Shown: one piece after another, positions 8,031-19,550 of the stretch
Layout of the letters: each line of letters starts with the position of its first letter
How positions within the stretch are numbered: the stretch's first letter is position 1
Assembly: GCA_030148705.1 (NCBI GenBank)
Contig: JASBSY010000007.1
Coordinates: 1 to 57,648 of the forward strand
Origin: Pukyongia sp.
GTDB lineage: Bacteria > Bacteroidota > Bacteroidia > Flavobacteriales > Flavobacteriaceae
DNA length: 57,648 bases
Direction of reading: 5' to 3'
The notes under the pieces: model-generated
Databases searched by the model: none
Told to the model about the DNA's origin: nothing
The model's input: only the letters and a program-made list of their open reading frames with translations
Program-made: the position numbers and the translations under genes

Positions 8031-11000
8031 TTAGTTATAATTGACTTCCTGCTTCTCCCTGGTCATTTCTTCAAGCTCCTGTTTGGATCCAACTATAATT
8101 GTATCGTAAGCTCGCATACCGGTTCCGGCAGGGATCTTATGTCCAACTATCACGTTCTCCTTAAGACCTTCCAGTTCGTCTACTTTACCGCTTACAGCAG
8201 CTTCGTTGAGTACTTTGGTAGTTTCCTGGAAGGAAGCAGCCGAAATAAACGATTTCGTTTGAAGCGATGCACGGGTAATACCCTGTAGTATTGGCGTAGC
8301 CGTCGCAGGTACTGCGTCTCGAGCTTCAACCAATGTTTTATCTGCACGTTTCAACAAGGAATTCTCATCGCGAAGATCCCTCGGGGTAATGATCTGACCA
8401 TCCTTTAGACTTTCAGAGTCTCCGGCGTTCTCAACTACTTTCATTCCGAAGATCTTATCGTTCTCTTCGATAAAGTCGTCTTTATGAGCCAATTGATTTT
8501 CAAGGAACGTAGTATCACCACTATCTACAATACGTACTTTACGCATCATCTGGCGAACAACAACCTCGAAATGCTTGTCGTTGATCTTCACACCCTGCAG
8601 TCGATAAACTTCCTGCACCTCATTTACCAGATACTGCTGAACAGCAGATGGCCCTTTGATGCTGAGAATATCTTCCGGCGTAATGGATCCGTCCGATAAC
8701 GGCATTCCCGCTCGTACGTAATCATTCTCCTGAACCAGAATCTGATTTGAAAGCTTAACGAGATACTTTTTGATCTCTCCCAACTTGGATTCGATGATAA
8801 TCTCTCGATTTCCTCGTTTTATCTTTCCGAAGGAAACAACCCCGTCGATCTCACTTACTACAGCAGGATTGGAAGGATTACGTGCTTCGAACAATTCGGT
8901 AACACGTGGAAGACCTCCGGTAATATCTCCTGCTTTGGCAGACTTACGCGGAATCTTAACCAGGATCTTACCGATCTTAATCTTGTCTCCGTCGTCGACC
9001 ATAAGGTGAGCACCTACCGGTAAGTTATACGAACGTATTATTTCATCCTTCTTACCAACAATGTGAAGGGTAGGGATCTTTCTCTTATCTCTCGATTCGG
9101 AAATTACTTTTTCCTGGAATCCGGTTTGCTCATCGATCTCAACCTGATAAGTAACACCCTGTTCGATATTCTCGTACTTGATCTTACCTGCAAATTCAGA
9201 GATAATCACACCATTATACGGATCCCACTGGCAAACAACAGTTCCTGCCTTTACCTTCTGACCGTCTTTAACATAGATATACGAACCGTAAGGAATGTTA
9301 TTTGTACTTAACGTAATTCCGGTTTTGGCGTCTATAAGTTTTAGTTCAGAAGTTCGGGAAATAACAATATCCACTGTTTTGCCTTCACTATCCTCACCTT
9401 TAACTGTCTTAAGATCTTCGATCTCAACAATTCCGTCGAATTTAACCGTGAGTTTGTTTTCTTCTGAAATGTTTCCTGCAATACCACCCACGTGGAATGT
9501 ACGAAGCGTTAACTGCGTTCCGGGCTCTCCAATAGACTGGGCTGCCACAACTCCTACAGCTTCACCTCGTTGAACCATCTTGTTGGTCGCAAGGTTTCGT
9601 CCGTAACACTGGGCACAGATTCCTTTCTTAGCTTCACAAGTAAGTGCAGAGCGCACTTCAACCGATTCGATAGGTGACGAACTAATCGCAGCTGCGATCT
9701 CTTCCGATATATGATCCCCGGACTCAACAAGGACTTCCTTGGTAAGCGGGTTTACAATATCGTTCAAGGCTGTACGTCCAACAATTCGTTCGGCTAGTGT
9801 CTCCACTACCTCTTCATTCTTCTTCAGAGCAGAAACTTCGATTCCGCGAAGGGTTCCACAATCTTCCTCGTTGATGATCACGTCCTGAGACACATCCACA
9901 AGTCGTCTTGTAAGATATCCGGCATCGGCCGTTTTCAGGGCCGTATCGGCAAGTCCTTTACGGGCACCGTGAGTAGAGATAAAGTATTCAAGAATCGAAA
10001 GTCCTTCCTTAAAGTTTGAAAGAATAGGGTTCTCGATAATCTCACCACCTCCTGAATTCGATTTCTTAGGCTTGGCCATCAAACCACGCATACCGGTTAA
10101 CTGACGGATCTGTTCTTTCGATCCACGTGCACCGGAATCAAGCATCATATACACAGAGTTAAAGCCCTGCTGATCTTCACGGATACGCTTCATCGATAAT
10201 TCGGTAAGCTCCGCATTCGTAGCTGTCCAGATATCAATTACCTGGTTATATCGTTCATTATTGGTGATAAGACCCATGTTGTAATTGGCAATGATCCCGT
10301 CAACCTGAGCGTTAGCCGAATCGATCATACCCTGCTTTTCTTCAGGAATGATAATATCACCGAGACTGAATGACAGTCCGCCTTCGAATGCAAACTTATA
10401 TCCGAGGTCCTTGATCTCATCAAGGAATTCAGCCGTCGCAGGTACCGAAGTAACTTTTAGGATGTTACCAATAATATCACGAAGCGACTTCTTGGTAAGT
10501 ACCGTATTGATAAAACCTGCCTGCTCCGGCACTTTATCGTTAAAGATAACACGTCCGAGCGTGGTGGTAATCAATTGGTTTACCAATTCACCCTGTTCGT
10601 TGAAATCCTTGGTTCTCACCTTGACCTCTGCGTTCAGGTCTACTTTGCCTTCATTGTAGGCAATAAATGCCTCTTCGGGCGAGTAGAACGTCAATCCTTC
10701 ACCTAATACTTTAATATCGTCTGTAGACTTACGCAGCTTGGTCATATAATAAAGACCTAGTACCATATCCTGAGACGGTACTGCAACCGGAGAACCGTTC
10801 GCAGGATTCAGAATATTGTGCGAAGCCAACATAAGCAGCTGTGCTTCCAGGATAGCTTCGGGTCCAAGCGGTAAGTGAACCGCCATCTGGTCACCGTCGA
10901 AGTCGGCATTAAATGCCGTACATACCAACGGGTGCAACTGTATAGCCTTTCCTTCGATAAGTTTCGGCTGGAAGGCCTGTATACCCAGTCTGTGGAGTGT

Positions 11001-12329
11001 AGGGGCCCGGTTAAGTAATACCGGGTGACCTTTTAATACGTTCTCCAAAATGTCCCAAACTACGGGCTCCTTTTTGTCTATAATCTTTTTGGCCGATTTA
11101 ACTGTCTTTACAATTCCTCTTTCAATCAGCTTTCTGATCACAAATGGTTTGTAAAGTTCGGCAGCCATGTCTTTTGGAATACCACACTCGTAAAGCTTCA
11201 GTTCAGGTCCTACGACGATAACTGAACGCGCAGAGTAATCCACACGCTTACCGAGGAGGTTCTGACGGAATCGTCCCTGCTTCCCTTTCAATGAGTCTGA
11301 AAGTGATTTCAACGGACGATTGCTGTCGGTTTTCACTGCAGAAGACTTTCTTGTGTTGTCGAATAACGAATCAACCGATTCCTGAAGCATACGCTTTTCG
11401 TTCCTCAGGATCACTTCAGGAGCTTTGATCTCCATCAGTCTTTTCAGACGGTTGTTTCTAATGATCACTCTTCGATACAGGTCGTTAAGGTCGGAAGTAG
11501 CAAAACGTCCTCCGTCCAGTGGTACCAGCGGACGTAATTCCGGCGGAATTACAGGCACAACCTTCATGATCATCCATTCCGGCCTATTTTCGCGGTTCTT
11601 ATTGGCATCGCGAAGCGCTTCCACAACCTGAAGTCGTTTAAGAGCCTCTGTTTTACGCTGCTTTGATGTTTCGTTGTTCGCCTTGTGACGAAGTTCGAAC
11701 GACAGAGAGTTTAAGTCGATCCTGTTCAACAGGTCGATAAGACACTCCGCACCCATCTTGGCGATGAATTTGTTTGGATCGCTGTCGTCCAGGTATTGAT
11801 TTTCCTGCGGAAGTGTATCCAGTATGTTCAGGTATTCCTCCTCTGTAAGGAAATCCATCTTCTCTACCGGTTCACCTTCTTCATTTTTAGCTATCCCCGG
11901 CTGGATCACCACGTATCTTTCATAATAGATGATCATGTCCAGTTTCTTGGAAGGAAGTCCGAGTAAATACCCTATCTTATTTGGTAGGGAACGGAAATAC
12001 CAGATGTGCGCAACCGGAACTACCAGGTTGATATGACCAACACGGTCACGTCTTACCTTCTTTTCAGTTACTTCCACACCACAACGGTCGCACACGATTC
12101 CTTTATATCGGATGCGCTTATATTTACCACAGGCACATTCATAATCCTTAACAGGACCAAAAATACGCTCACAGAAAAGTCCGTCACGCTCAGGTTTGTG
12201 CGTACGGTAGTTTATCGTTTCAGGTTTTAGAACCTCCCCGCGCGATTCAGCCAAAATAGACTCGGGAGAAGCTAAACCAATGGAAATCTTGTCGAATTTC
12301 TGTACTGTGTTTTCTTTATTTCTTGTCAT
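8031..12329 (-). CDS. rpoC: RNA polymerase beta' subunit
   Basis: 1432 residues, full length for Bacteroidota. With beta it forms the catalytic cleft of RNA polymerase. The N-terminal zinc ribbon is present (CACGKY, then CDRCGVEV, residues about 65-86). The active-site loop [15 protein letters not shown] lies near residues 470-485, its three Asp binding the catalytic Mg. The second zinc site ([13 protein letters not shown]) lies near residue 900, and the trigger-loop and bridge-helix region around [19 protein letters not shown] is intact. The start [15 protein letters not shown] is typical and has no SD. It is preceded by a 124-base spacer with two stem-loops after rpoB and is followed by the DUF3467 gene. 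Confidence 0.99.
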   Translation of the reverse strand: MTRNKENTVQKFDKISIGLASPESILAESRGEVLKPETINYRTHKPERDGLFCERIFGPVKDYECACGKYKRIRYKGIVCDRCGVEVTEKKVRRDRVGHINLVVPVAHIWYFRSLPNKIGYLLGLPSKKLDMIIYYERYVVIQPGIAKNEEGEPVEKMDFLTEEEYLNILDTLPQENQYLDDSDPNKFIAKMGAECLIDLLNRIDLNSLSFELRHKANNETSKQRKTEALKRLQVVEALRDANKNRENRPEWMIMKVVPVIPPELRPLVPLDGGRFATSDLNDLYRRVIIRNNRLKRLMEIKAPEVILRNEKRMLQESVDSLFDNTRKSSAVKTDSNRPLKSLSDSLKGKQGRFRQNLLGKRVDYSARSVIVVGPELKLYECGIPKDMAAELYKPFVIRKLIERGIVKTVKSAKKIIDKKEPVVWDILENVLKGHPVLLNRAPTLHRLGIQAFQPKLIEGKAIQLHPLVCTAFNADFDGDQMAVHLPLGPEAILEAQLLMLASHNILNPANGSPVAVPSQDMVLGLYYMTKLRKSTDDIKVLGEGLTFYSPEEAFIAYNEGKVDLNAEVKVRTKDFNEQGELVNQLITTTLGRVIFNDKVPEQAGFINTVLTKKSLRDIIGNILKVTSVPATAEFLDEIKDLGYKFAFEGGLSFSLGDIIIPEEKQGMIDSANAQVDGIIANYNMGLITNNERYNQVIDIWTATNAELTELSMKRIREDQQGFNSVYMMLDSGARGSKEQIRQLTGMRGLMAKPKKSNSGGGEIIENPILSNFKEGLSILEYFISTHGARKGLADTALKTADAGYLTRRLVDVSQDVIINEEDCGTLRGIEVSALKKNEEVVETLAERIVGRTALNDIVNPLTKEVLVESGDHISEEIAAAISSSPIESVEVRSALTCEAKKGICAQCYGRNLATNKMVQRGEAVGVVAAQSIGEPGTQLTLRTFHVGGIAGNISEENKLTVKFDGIVEIEDLKTVKGEDSEGKTVDIVISRTSELKLIDAKTGITLSTNNIPYGSYIYVKDGQKVKAGTVVCQWDPYNGVIISEFAGKIKYENIEQGVTYQVEIDEQTGFQEKVISESRDKRKIPTLHIVGKKDEIIRSYNLPVGAHLMVDDGDKIKIGKILVKIPRKSAKAGDITGGLPRVTELFEARNPSNPAVVSEIDGVVSFGKIKRGNREIIIESKLGEIKKYLVKLSNQILVQENDYVRAGMPLSDGSITPEDILSIKGPSAVQQYLVNEVQEVYRLQGVKINDKHFEVVVRQMMRKVRIVDSGDTTFLENQLAHKDDFIEENDKIFGMKVVENAGDSESLKDGQIITPRDLRDENSLLKRADKTLVEARDAVPATATPILQGITRASLQTKSFISAASFQETTKVLNEAAVSGKVDELEGLKENVIVGHKIPAGTGMRAYDTIIVGSKQELEEMTREKQEVNYN

Positions 12330-12365
12330 AATGCTATGTACTATGCTTTGTTTTTATTTGTTTTA

Positions 12366-12383
12366 GGAGTGTTTTATCACTCC
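12366..12383 (-). other. Small stem-loop before rpoC
   Basis: GGAGTG at 12366-12371 pairs with CACTCC at 12378-12383 across a 6-base loop. It lies 37 bases upstream of the rpoC start and lacks a T-run. Confidence 0.45.
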
Positions 12384-12404
12384 CTGTGAAGTTTCAGGAC
12401 TTTT

Positions 12405-12447
12405 CCCGCCTGTTTCCGAGGATATTCCTTCGGAAAAAATCGGCGGG
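12405..12447 (-). other. Long stem-loop in the rpoB-rpoC spacer
   Basis: An outer stem (CCCGCC at 12405-12410, GGCGGG at 12442-12447) encloses an inner stem (TTTCCGA at 12413-12419, TCGGAAA at 12430-12436) capped by GGA/TCC pairs. It begins seven bases after the rpoB stop. There is no T-run, so processing or partial attenuation is more likely than termination. Confidence 0.6.
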
Positions 12448-12453
12448 ATCGCC

Positions 12454-15400
12454 TTATTCTTCTAATCTGATATCCAGACCCAATCCTTTTAATTCGTGCA
12501 TTAACACGTTAAACGATTCGGGTAGTCCCGGTTCCGGCATGGCTTCACCTTTAACGATCGACTCGTAGGTCTTGGCCCTTCCGATTACATCATCAGATTT
12601 TACAGTGAGTATCTCTCTAAGCGTACTTGATGCACCGTATGCCTCAAGTGCCCAAACTTCCATCTCACCAAATCGCTGACCACCAAATTGTGCTTTACCA
12701 CCAAGTGGTTGCTGAGTGATAAGAGAGTACGGTCCAATAGAACGGGCGTGCATCTTATCGTCTACCATATGCCCTAATTTCAGCATATAGATCACTCCTA
12801 CGGTAGCAGGCTGATCGAAACGCTTACCGGTTCCCCCGTCGTACAGATAGGTATGACCGAATCTCGGAATCTCTGCCTCATCTGTGATCTCGTTAATCTG
12901 GTCGAGGGTAGCACCGTCGAAGATTGGGGTCGCGTATTTGCGATTCAGTTTCTGACCGGCCCATCCGAGAACCGTTTCATAGATTTGACCGATATTCATA
13001 CGTGAAGGTACTCCCAGCGGGTTCAACACTATATCAACCGGAGTTCCGTCTTCCAGGAATGGCATATCCTCCTCGCGAACGATACGGGCCACAATACCCT
13101 TATTTCCGTGACGTCCTGCCATCTTATCTCCAACTTTCAGCTTACGCTTCTTGGCGATATATACTTTGGCAAGTTTCAGAATACCGGAAGGTAATTCGTC
13201 TCCCACAGAAATGGTGAATTTCTCACGTCTCAGGTTCCCCTGAAGGTCGTTCTCCTTGATTTTGTAATTGTGCATCAGGTCGGCAACCATTGCGTTGGTC
13301 TCATCGTCCGTAGTCCATACACCGCCAGTAAGGTGAGTGTAGTCTTCCACAGCGTTGAGCATCTTAAGTGTGTACTTCTTTCCTTTCGGGAAAACCACTT
13401 CTCCAAGGTCGTTCATAACTCCCTGGGCCGTCTTTCCGCCAACAATAGCAAACAGTTTTTCAACCAGTACATCTTTCAATGCATCGAACTTAGCATCGTA
13501 AACTGCTTCCAGTTCGGCGATATCTTCCTTGTCCTTTGCACGTTTGCGCTTATCCTTAATTGCCCTCGCGAACAATTTCTTATCGATCACCACGCCTCGA
13601 AGCGATGGTGATGCCTTCAGAGAAGCATCCTTAACATCCCCTGCTTTATCACCGAAGATCGCACGTAGCAGTTTTTCTTCGGGTGTAGGGTCGCTCTCTC
13701 CTTTTGGAGTGATCTTTCCTATAAGGATATCACCGGGTTTAACTTCGGCACCGATACGGATCATTCCGTGCTCGTCCAGGTCTTTGGTTGCTTCTTCAGA
13801 AACGTTAGGAATATCATTCGTTAGTTCCTCGTTTCCGAGTTTTGTGTCCCTAACTTCTAGTGAATATTCGTCTATATGTATGGAAGTAAAGATATCCTCG
13901 CGGACTACTTTCTCCGAAATAACGATGGCATCCTCGAAGTTATATCCTTTCCATGGCATGAAGGCTACCTTCATGTTTCTACCAAGTGCCAGTTCTCCGG
14001 CTTCGGTAGCATAACCCTGGCAAAGTACCTGTCCTTTACTCACCCTGTCACCTTTTTTAACGATTGGTTTCAGGTTTATGGAAGTACTTTGGTTTGTCTT
14101 TCTGAACTTGATCAGGTCGTAGGTCTTGCTGTCGCCGTCAAAACTCACCAGTCGCTCCGAATCGGTACGGTCGTATTTAATGGTGATCATGTTGGCATCC
14201 ACATATTCCACTTCCCCTTCTCCTTCAGCATTTATAAGTACCCTCGAATCTGAAGCTACCTGGCGTTCAAGGCCGGTTCCTACGATAGGGGACTCTGCTC
14301 TAAGCAGTGGCACTGCCTGCCGCATCATGTTCGATCCCATCAGTGCACGGTTTGCATCATCGTGCTCCAGGAATGGAATAAGAGATGCTGAAATCGACGC
14401 TATCTGGTTAGGCGCCACGTCGGCGTAGTTTACCGTAGTTGGTTCTACAACCGGGAAATCCCCTTCCATACGCGCAATAACACGATCGCTGTCGATCTTG
14501 CCATCTTTTGTAAGCGGGATATTCGCCTGGGCGATCAGTTTGTCTTCTTCTTCTTCGGCCGAAAGATAGATCGGCTCATTCTTGAGGTCGATCTTACCGT
14601 TTTCGACTTTGCGATACGGAGTTTCAATAAATCCTAGGTTATTCACCTTCGCATAAACAGAAAGTGAAGAGATTAACCCGATATTCGGACCTTCAGGTGT
14701 TTCGATAGGGCAAAGTCTTCCGTAGTGTGTATAGTGTACGTCACGTACTTCGAAACCTGCACGTTCACGGGAGAGACCCCCCGGTCCAAGAGCCGAAAGA
14801 CGACGCTTGTGTGTGATTTCCGCCAGCGGATTTGTCTGATCCATAAACTGCGACAACTGGTTCGTTCCGAAGAAGGAGTTAATCACAGAGGACAGGGTCT
14901 TGGCGTTAATAAGGTCGATAGGTGTAAAGACCTCGTTATCCCGAACGTTCATTCGCTCACGGATGGTTCTGGCCATACGAGCGAGTCCTACGCCAAACTG
15001 AGATGACAATTGTTCCCCTACGGTACGTACACGACGGTTTGAGAGGTGATCGATGTCATCGATCTCGGCTTTGGAGTTGATTAGTTCGATCAGGTATTTA
15101 ACAATGGTAATAATATCTTCTTTGGTAAGCACCTGCTTTTCCATTTCGATATTAAGACCCAGTTTCTTGTTCATTCGGTAACGTCCAACTTCTCCAAGAT
15201 TGTAGCGCTGGTCGCTAAAGAACAGTTTATTGATAATACCACGAGCTGTTTCCTCATCCGGTGGTTCGGCATTACGCAGCTGCCTATAGATATGTTCTAC
15301 CGCTTCTTTTTCAGAATTTGTTGGATCCTTCTGAAGCGTATTGTGAATAATGGCATAATCGGCAAGCTGATTATCTTCCTTATGAAGAAGGATAGTCTTT

Positions 15401-16266
15401 GTTCCCGAATCGGTGATTTCTTCTATATGTTCTTTTTCAAGAACCGTATCGCGGTCGAGAATGATCTCGTTACGTTCGATAGATACTACTTCCCCGGTAT
15501 CCTCATCTACGAAATCCTCGTGCCATGTCTTAAGGACACGGGCGGCAAGTTTTCGTCCGAGGAATTTCTTTAAACCTGTTTTGGTTGCCTTTACTTCTTC
15601 AGCCAGGTCGAAGATCTCGAGGATATCTTTATCTCTTTCGAAGCCGATGGCACGGAAGAGTGTTGTAACAGGTAATTTCTTCTTTCTGTCGATATACGCG
15701 TACATTACGCTGTTGATATCGGTAGCGAATTCGATCCAGGAACCTTTAAAAGGAATTACTCTGGCCGAATACAGCTTAGTTCCGTTCGCGTGGAACGATT
15801 GTCCAAAGAATACTCCGGGTGATCGGTGCAACTGTGAAACCACAACGCGTTCTGCCCCATTGATACAAAACGTACCGCTGGGTGTCATATACGGGATGGT
15901 TCCAAGATATACATCCTGAACGATAGTTTCGAAGTCCTCGTGTTCTTCGTCGGTACAAAACAGCTTAAGTCTCGCCTTCAGTGGTACACTATAGGTAAGC
16001 CCTCTTTCGATACATTCCTGGATGGAATATCTCGGCGGATCGACGAAATAATCTAAAAATTCTAAAACGAATTGGTTGCGGGTATCGGTAATTGGAAAAT
16101 TTTCCATGAAGGTTTTGTATAGCCCTTCGTTACCTCTTTCTTCTGATTTTGTTTCCAGCTGGAAAAAATCCTGGAAGGATTTAATCTGGATGTCCAAAAA
16201 GTCGGGATATTCCGGCTTGTTCTGTACAGAGGAAAAATTCAATCTTTCAGTTTGCGTTGCTGACAT
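12454..16266 (-). CDS. rpoB: RNA polymerase beta subunit
   Basis: 1270 residues, full length. The rifampicin-pocket region ([19 protein letters not shown], then [19 protein letters not shown]) lies around residues 465-510 and keeps the residues usually found in sensitive enzymes. Other conserved blocks are [16 protein letters not shown] just after it and, in the C-terminal half, [16 protein letters not shown] and the final [13 protein letters not shown] segment. It pairs with RpoC to form the polymerase core. The start [11 protein letters not shown] is preceded by AT-rich sequence without an SD. It lies 140 bases downstream of rplL, across a long stem-loop at 16342-16383. Confidence 0.99.
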   Translation of the reverse strand: MSATQTERLNFSSVQNKPEYPDFLDIQIKSFQDFFQLETKSEERGNEGLYKTFMENFPITDTRNQFVLEFLDYFVDPPRYSIQECIERGLTYSVPLKARLKLFCTDEEHEDFETIVQDVYLGTIPYMTPSGTFCINGAERVVVSQLHRSPGVFFGQSFHANGTKLYSARVIPFKGSWIEFATDINSVMYAYIDRKKKLPVTTLFRAIGFERDKDILEIFDLAEEVKATKTGLKKFLGRKLAARVLKTWHEDFVDEDTGEVVSIERNEIILDRDTVLEKEHIEEITDSGTKTILLHKEDNQLADYAIIHNTLQKDPTNSEKEAVEHIYRQLRNAEPPDEETARGIINKLFFSDQRYNLGEVGRYRMNKKLGLNIEMEKQVLTKEDIITIVKYLIELINSKAEIDDIDHLSNRRVRTVGEQLSSQFGVGLARMARTIRERMNVRDNEVFTPIDLINAKTLSSVINSFFGTNQLSQFMDQTNPLAEITHKRRLSALGPGGLSRERAGFEVRDVHYTHYGRLCPIETPEGPNIGLISSLSVYAKVNNLGFIETPYRKVENGKIDLKNEPIYLSAEEEEDKLIAQANIPLTKDGKIDSDRVIARMEGDFPVVEPTTVNYADVAPNQIASISASLIPFLEHDDANRALMGSNMMRQAVPLLRAESPIVGTGLERQVASDSRVLINAEGEGEVEYVDANMITIKYDRTDSERLVSFDGDSKTYDLIKFRKTNQSTSINLKPIVKKGDRVSKGQVLCQGYATEAGELALGRNMKVAFMPWKGYNFEDAIVISEKVVREDIFTSIHIDEYSLEVRDTKLGNEELTNDIPNVSEEATKDLDEHGMIRIGAEVKPGDILIGKITPKGESDPTPEEKLLRAIFGDKAGDVKDASLKASPSLRGVVIDKKLFARAIKDKRKRAKDKEDIAELEAVYDAKFDALKDVLVEKLFAIVGGKTAQGVMNDLGEVVFPKGKKYTLKMLNAVEDYTHLTGGVWTTDDETNAMVADLMHNYKIKENDLQGNLRREKFTISVGDELPSGILKLAKVYIAKKRKLKVGDKMAGRHGNKGIVARIVREEDMPFLEDGTPVDIVLNPLGVPSRMNIGQIYETVLGWAGQKLNRKYATPIFDGATLDQINEITDEAEIPRFGHTYLYDGGTGKRFDQPATVGVIYMLKLGHMVDDKMHARSIGPYSLITQQPLGGKAQFGGQRFGEMEVWALEAYGASSTLREILTVKSDDVIGRAKTYESIVKGEAMPEPGLPESFNVLMHELKGLGLDIRLEE

Positions 16267-16341
16267 CTATGGACGGAATTTTAATTAAAAAAACAGTTAT
16301 TGCGTATATTCAAAAACATCTAACCTTTATATACGCAAAAT

Positions 16342-16383
16342 GGTTTAGGCCCAATCCGCGCTTTTAGCGGCCAGGCCTAAACC
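16342..16383 (-). other. Long stem-loop between rplL and rpoB
   Basis: A perfect 10-bp outer stem (GGTTTAGGCC at 16342-16351, GGCCTAAACC at 16374-16383) encloses an inner CCGC/GCGG stem (16356-16359 and 16367-16370). On the minus strand only a short T stretch (ATTTTGCG) follows, so it resembles a weak attenuator or processing site. E. coli has both functions in the same junction. Confidence 0.65.
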
Positions 16384-16406
16384 TAAAGGTTTGGAACTTG
16401 GGGAGC

Positions 16407-16784
16407 TTATTTAAGCTCAACCTCAGCCCCAGCTTCTTCTAACTGAGACTTAAGTGCCTCAGCTTCATCTTTAGCGATTCCTTCTTTAATTGGAGAAGGA
16501 GCGTTGTCTACTAATTCTTTTGCTTCTTTAAGACCTAGTCCTGTAAGTTCCTTAACAAGTTTTACAACTGCCAATTTAGAACCACCGGCGGCTTTAAGAA
16601 TTACGTCGAATTCAGACTTTTCTTCAGCGGCTTCACCACCGTCAGCGCCAGCACCACCGGCAACAGCTACAGCTGCAGCAGCAGGCTCGATGCCGTACTC
16701 GTCTTTTAGTATAGTAGCTAACTCATTAACTTCTTTTACAGTTAAGTTAACCAATTGTTCTGCGAAATCTTTTAAATCTGCCAT
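16407..16784 (-). CDS. rplL: 50S ribosomal protein L7/L12
   Basis: 125 residues, standard size. The N-terminal dimerisation helix ([19 protein letters not shown]) is followed by an Ala/Gly-rich hinge around residues 36-55 and the globular domain with the signature [20 protein letters not shown] and KELVDNAP. L7/L12 forms the ribosomal stalk that recruits translation factors. It lies 51 bases after rplJ, in the usual L10-L12 pair. The long hairpin downstream separates it from rpoB and could let the stalk protein be made in excess over RNA polymerase. Confidence 0.99.
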   Translation of the reverse strand: MADLKDFAEQLVNLTVKEVNELATILKDEYGIEPAAAAVAVAGGAGADGGEAAEEKSEFDVILKAAGGSKLAVVKLVKELTGLGLKEAKELVDNAPSPIKEGIAKDEAEALKSQLEEAGAEVELK

Positions 16785-16835
16785 TTTCTATCGTTTTTGT
16801 AATTTGTATTTATATAGTTTAATTAGTGCAATATT

Positions 16836-17357
16836 CTAACCTTCTCGTTCCGATAAGGTCTTAACAATTCCTGCAATTGTTCCTCCACCACTTTTAAGTG
16901 CTGAAATAACATTCTTGGCAGGAGATTGAAGTAAGCCGATGATATCTCCAATAACTTCTTCCTTGGATTTGATATTTACCAGGGCTTCAAGTTGTTCGTC
17001 GCCCACATATACAGCTTCTTCTATATACGCTCCTTTAAGTAGTGGTCTTTCAGATTTTTTTCTGAATTCCTTGATCACTTTTGCAGGTGCATTCCCCGTA
17101 TCGGAAAACATAAGGGAGGTGTTGCCTTTCAGTACTCCTGAAAGCGGACCGAAGTCTTTATCGCTACTCTCCATTGCTTTCGACAGCAAGGTGTTCTTAA
17201 CCACACTTAACTTTACCCCGGCCTTAAAACAAGCCCGACGCAGGTTACTGGTTTCGCCAGCATTCAGTCCGGAAATATCCGCCAGGTAAATGGTGGCATT
17301 CTCAGACAACTGTGCAGTTAAATTTTCAATTACTTGTGATTTTTCTTCTCGTGTCAT
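16836..17357 (-). CDS. rplJ: 50S ribosomal protein L10
   Basis: 173 residues. The start MTREEKSQVIENLTAQL and the segments YLADISGLNAGE and LKVSVVKNTL-type (here KLSVVKNTLLSKAME) are typical of L10, which anchors L7/L12 dimers to the stalk base through its C-terminal helix. It begins only 11 bases after rplA, so the long autoregulatory L10 leader known from E. coli is absent here; any autocontrol would have to act elsewhere. It is transcribed leftward with the rest of the block. Confidence 0.98.
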   Translation of the reverse strand: MTREEKSQVIENLTAQLSENATIYLADISGLNAGETSNLRRACFKAGVKLSVVKNTLLSKAMESSDKDFGPLSGVLKGNTSLMFSDTGNAPAKVIKEFRKKSERPLLKGAYIEEAVYVGDEQLEALVNIKSKEEVIGDIIGLLQSPAKNVISALKSGGGTIAGIVKTLSEREG

Positions 17358-17368
17358 AATCTTCTATT

Positions 17369-18064
17369 TTACTGCTCAGTGAAGCGCTTGGTATCAATTT
17401 CAACAGAAGGGCTCATCGTTGAGGACATATAAATGCTCTTGATGTAGACTCCTTTGGTTGTTTGAGGCTTCAGTTTTACGAGTGTCGTTAATAATTCTCT
17501 TGCGTTTCCGGCGATCTTTTCAGCATCGAAAGATGCTTTCCCGATTGCGGCATGTACAATCCCGGTCTTATCAACTTTAAAGTCGATCTTTCCGGCTTTT
17601 ACATCAGAAACAGCTTTAGCAACATCCATGGTTACAGTACCTGTCTTAGGGTTTGGCATTAAGCCACGTGGTCCCAGAACGCGTCCCAGGGGTCCAAGTT
17701 TACCCATTACACTAGGCATGGTAACGATGACGTCGACGTCTGTCCATCCTCCTTTTATCTTATCGAGGTATTCGTCTAATCCAACATAATCTGCTCCTGC
17801 TTCCTTGGCTTCGGCTTCCTTGTCCGGGGTTACCAGAGCAAGTACTTTCACGTCTTTACCTGTACCATGTGGTAAGGTAACTACCCCGCGAACCATTTGG
17901 TTCGCTTTACGCGGGTCTACGTTAAGTCGCACGGCTAAGTCTACAGAGGCATCAAAATTTACGTTGGTGATCTCTTTTATTAAAGCGGAAGCTTCGGAAA
18001 CGGAATAGGTTTTATCCTCTACCTTCCCTGTGGCTTCTTTTTGCTTTTTTGTTAATCTTGCCAT
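17369..18064 (-). CDS. rplA: 50S ribosomal protein L1
   Basis: 231 residues, full length. The L1 signature is visible: [22 protein letters not shown] around residues 122-143, and the start [12 protein letters not shown]1 forms the mobile stalk at the E site and in many bacteria represses its own operon. It follows rplK by 20 bases and precedes rplJ by 11, a single transcription unit. There is no SD. Confidence 0.99.
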   Translation of the reverse strand: MARLTKKQKEATGKVEDKTYSVSEASALIKEITNVNFDASVDLAVRLNVDPRKANQMVRGVVTLPHGTGKDVKVLALVTPDKEAEAKEAGADYVGLDEYLDKIKGGWTDVDVIVTMPSVMGKLGPLGRVLGPRGLMPNPKTGTVTMDVAKAVSDVKAGKIDFKVDKTGIVHAAIGKASFDAEKIAGNARELLTTLVKLKPQTTKGVYIKSIYMSSTMSPSVEIDTKRFTEQ

Positions 18065-18084
18065 TTTATAGATTCTTTTTCAGT

Positions 18085-18522
18085 TTAAAAAGGTGCAGCA
18101 CCTTTTATTTTAACTCCCATTGAACGAGCAGTACCTGCTACCATTTTCATGGCAGACTCAACAGTAAAGGCGTTCAGGTCGGGCATTTTGTCCTCTGCAA
18201 TAGTTCGCACCTGATCCCAGGAAATAGTTGCCACTTTGTTAACATGTGGTTCACCAGAACCTTTCTTAGTTTTGGCAGCTTCAAGGATCTGTACGGCAGC
18301 CGGAGGGGTTTTAATAACGAAGTCGAAAGACTTGTCCTTATAAACCGTAATTACGACTGGCAATACTTTTCCTTGTTTATCCTGAGTTCTGGCGTTGAAT
18401 TGCTTACAGAACTCCATGATGTTAACACCGGCAGCACCTAAAGCTGGTCCAACTGGCGGAGACGGGTTTGCCGCTCCTCCACGAACTTGCAACTTTACTA
18501 CTTTACCTACTTCTTTTGCCAT
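18085..18522 (-). CDS. rplK: 50S ribosomal protein L11
   Basis: 145 residues. The N-terminal phrase [24 protein letters not shown] carries the proline-rich thiostrepton-binding loop, and the C-terminal rRNA-binding domain ends [13 protein letters not shown]11 organises the GTPase-associated centre on 23S rRNA. It sits between nusG (75 bases upstream) and rplA (20 bases downstream), the usual order. No SD is seen before the ATG. Confidence 0.99.
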   Translation of the reverse strand: MAKEVGKVVKLQVRGGAANPSPPVGPALGAAGVNIMEFCKQFNARTQDKQGKVLPVVITVYKDKSFDFVIKTPPAAVQILEAAKTKKGSGEPHVNKVATISWDQVRTIAEDKMPDLNAFTVESAMKMVAGTARSMGVKIKGAAPF

Positions 18523-18597
18523 TTTAAAAATTTTAATTCGGAATTTTTCTATGATGGAAGCTTAAGAAAAAAACCTATGATATATAGCGTGTAACAA

Positions 18598-19152
18598 TTA
18601 AACTTTCTCTACTTGCATATAGCTGAGCTCCAAAGGTGTCTTTCTTCCGAAAATCTTCACCATGACCTCAAGCTTGCGTTTCTCTTCATTGATCTTTTCA
18701 ACCGTACCGTTGAATCCGTTAAACGGACCGTCGATCACTTTAATGGTCTCCCCGATCACATAAGGGATATTTACGTTGTCGTCCTGAACTGTTAGTTCAT
18801 CAACCTTACCGAGCATTCGGTTTACTTCAGACTGCCGTAACGGCACGGGGTCTCCCCCTTTGGTTTCGCCTAAAAAGCCGATAACTCCGTTAATAGACTT
18901 AATGATGTGTGGTATTTCACCTGCCAGACTCGCCTGTATCATGATATAACCCGGAAAATAAACACGTTCCTTGTTAACCTTCTTACCGTTGCGGATCTGG
19001 ATCACCTTTTCAGTAGGAACTAAAACCTGTTCAATAAAATCCTCAAGATTCAAACGCTTTATCTCCGATTCGATATAGGATTTGATCTTGTTTTCCTGTC
19101 CGCTAACTGAACGGACCACATACCACTTCTTCTTACTTTTTGTTTCAGTCAT
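18598..19152 (-). CDS. nusG: Transcription termination/antitermination factor NusG
   Basis: 184 residues. The N-terminal NGN domain (KKWYVVRSVSGQENKIKSYI, then VPTEKVIQIRNGKKVNKE and YFPGYIMIQ) binds RNA polymerase. The C-terminal KOW domain (GETIKVIDGPFNGFNGTVE) binds S10 or Rho. NusG couples transcription with translation. Its start is five bases after the secE stop, the universal secE-nusG pair. There is no insertion between the domains, unlike some Bacteroidota paralogues such as UpxY, so this is the housekeeping copy. Confidence 0.98.
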   Translation of the reverse strand: MTETKSKKKWYVVRSVSGQENKIKSYIESEIKRLNLEDFIEQVLVPTEKVIQIRNGKKVNKERVYFPGYIMIQASLAGEIPHIIKSINGVIGFLGETKGGDPVPLRQSEVNRMLGKVDELTVQDDNVNIPYVIGETIKVIDGPFNGFNGTVEKINEEKRKLEVMVKIFGRKTPLELSYMQVEKV

Positions 19153-19157
19153 TCCTG

Positions 19158-19346
19158 TTAGGACTTAATCCAATTGAAATACAGTTCTATAACGCTGCTG
19201 AAAACCCTGTCGACACCAAAAACCGCTAAAGCCAATACAATTGAGAAAATTGCGACTATAACCGTTAATCTTTGTGCTTCTGCCCATGTTGGCCAGCTAA
19301 CATGATTTCTAAGTTCGCTATAGGATTCCTTTAAATAATCAACCAT
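19158..19346 (-). CDS. secE: Preprotein translocase subunit SecE
   Basis: 62 residues, the short single-span form of SecE. The conserved cytoplasmic amphipathic helix (YLKESYSELRNHVSWPTWAE) is followed by one membrane helix (VIVAIFSIVLALAVFGVDRVF) and a short tail. SecE clamps SecY in the inner-membrane translocon. I chose ATG at 19344-19346 because the longer frame (to 19490) would read through the tRNA-Trp gene and has no SecE-like sequence. It precedes nusG by five bases. Confidence 0.96.
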   Translation of the reverse strand: MVDYLKESYSELRNHVSWPTWAEAQRLTVIVAIFSIVLALAVFGVDRVFSSVIELYFNWIKS

Positions 19347-19372
19347 TTTAATTGGTGTTAATTCATTTCTTG

Positions 19373-19445
19373 CACGGGTTGAGAGACTCGAACTCCCGAC
19401 ACCTGGTTTTGGAGACCAGTGCTCTACCAACTGAGCTAAACCCGT
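19373..19445 (-). tRNA. tRNA-Trp (CCA)
   Basis: Read on the minus strand it folds as a full cloverleaf: 7-bp acceptor ACGGGTT/AACCCGT, D-arm with AGCTCAGTTGGTAGAGC, anticodon stem CTGGT/ACCAG with loop CTCCAAA (anticodon CCA), and T-loop GTTCGAG. CCA is not encoded. It lies between tuf and secE, a position not used in the E. coli tufB operon. Confidence 0.97.
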
Positions 19446-19480
19446 ATACTTAACCTGTGTCGAAATCGCCCGGTTCTCAA

Positions 19481-19545
19481 GGCCTGCCACCGGTATGCCG
19501 GCTACTCTGTTGCCGGTTAAAGGTTCTACGGGCAGGTAAACCCGT
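19481..19545. repeat. Nested inverted repeats in the tuf/tRNA-Trp spacer
   Basis: CCTGCC at 19483-19488 pairs with GGCAGG at 19531-19536, enclosing ACCGG (19489-19493) with CCGGT (19513-19517). ACGGG (19528-19532) also pairs with CCCGT (19541-19545). This GC-rich palindromic patch resembles the CCTGCC/GGCAGG hairpin at 20956-20996 and may be a dispersed intergenic repeat. Confidence 0.45.
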
Positions 19546-19550
19546 TATAA

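Noticed and set aside
12366-12447. The rpoB-rpoC spacer hairpins as a true terminator.
   Set aside because: No T-run follows on the minus strand and rpoC has no obvious promoter of its own, so termination here would be harmful.
13529-14014. A 161-codon plus-strand frame inside rpoB.
   Set aside because: Antisense shadow of the conserved rpoB frame; its Ser-rich peptide has no known family.
19373-19445. tRNA-Trp as an integration site for a mobile element.
   Set aside because: No integrase, direct repeat of the tRNA end or foreign genes follow; secE and nusG lie directly downstream.
19158-19490. A 110-codon frame covering secE and extending upstream.
   Set aside because: The extension runs straight through the tRNA-Trp cloverleaf and has no SecE-like sequence. 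The ATG at 19344-19346 gives a normal SecE.
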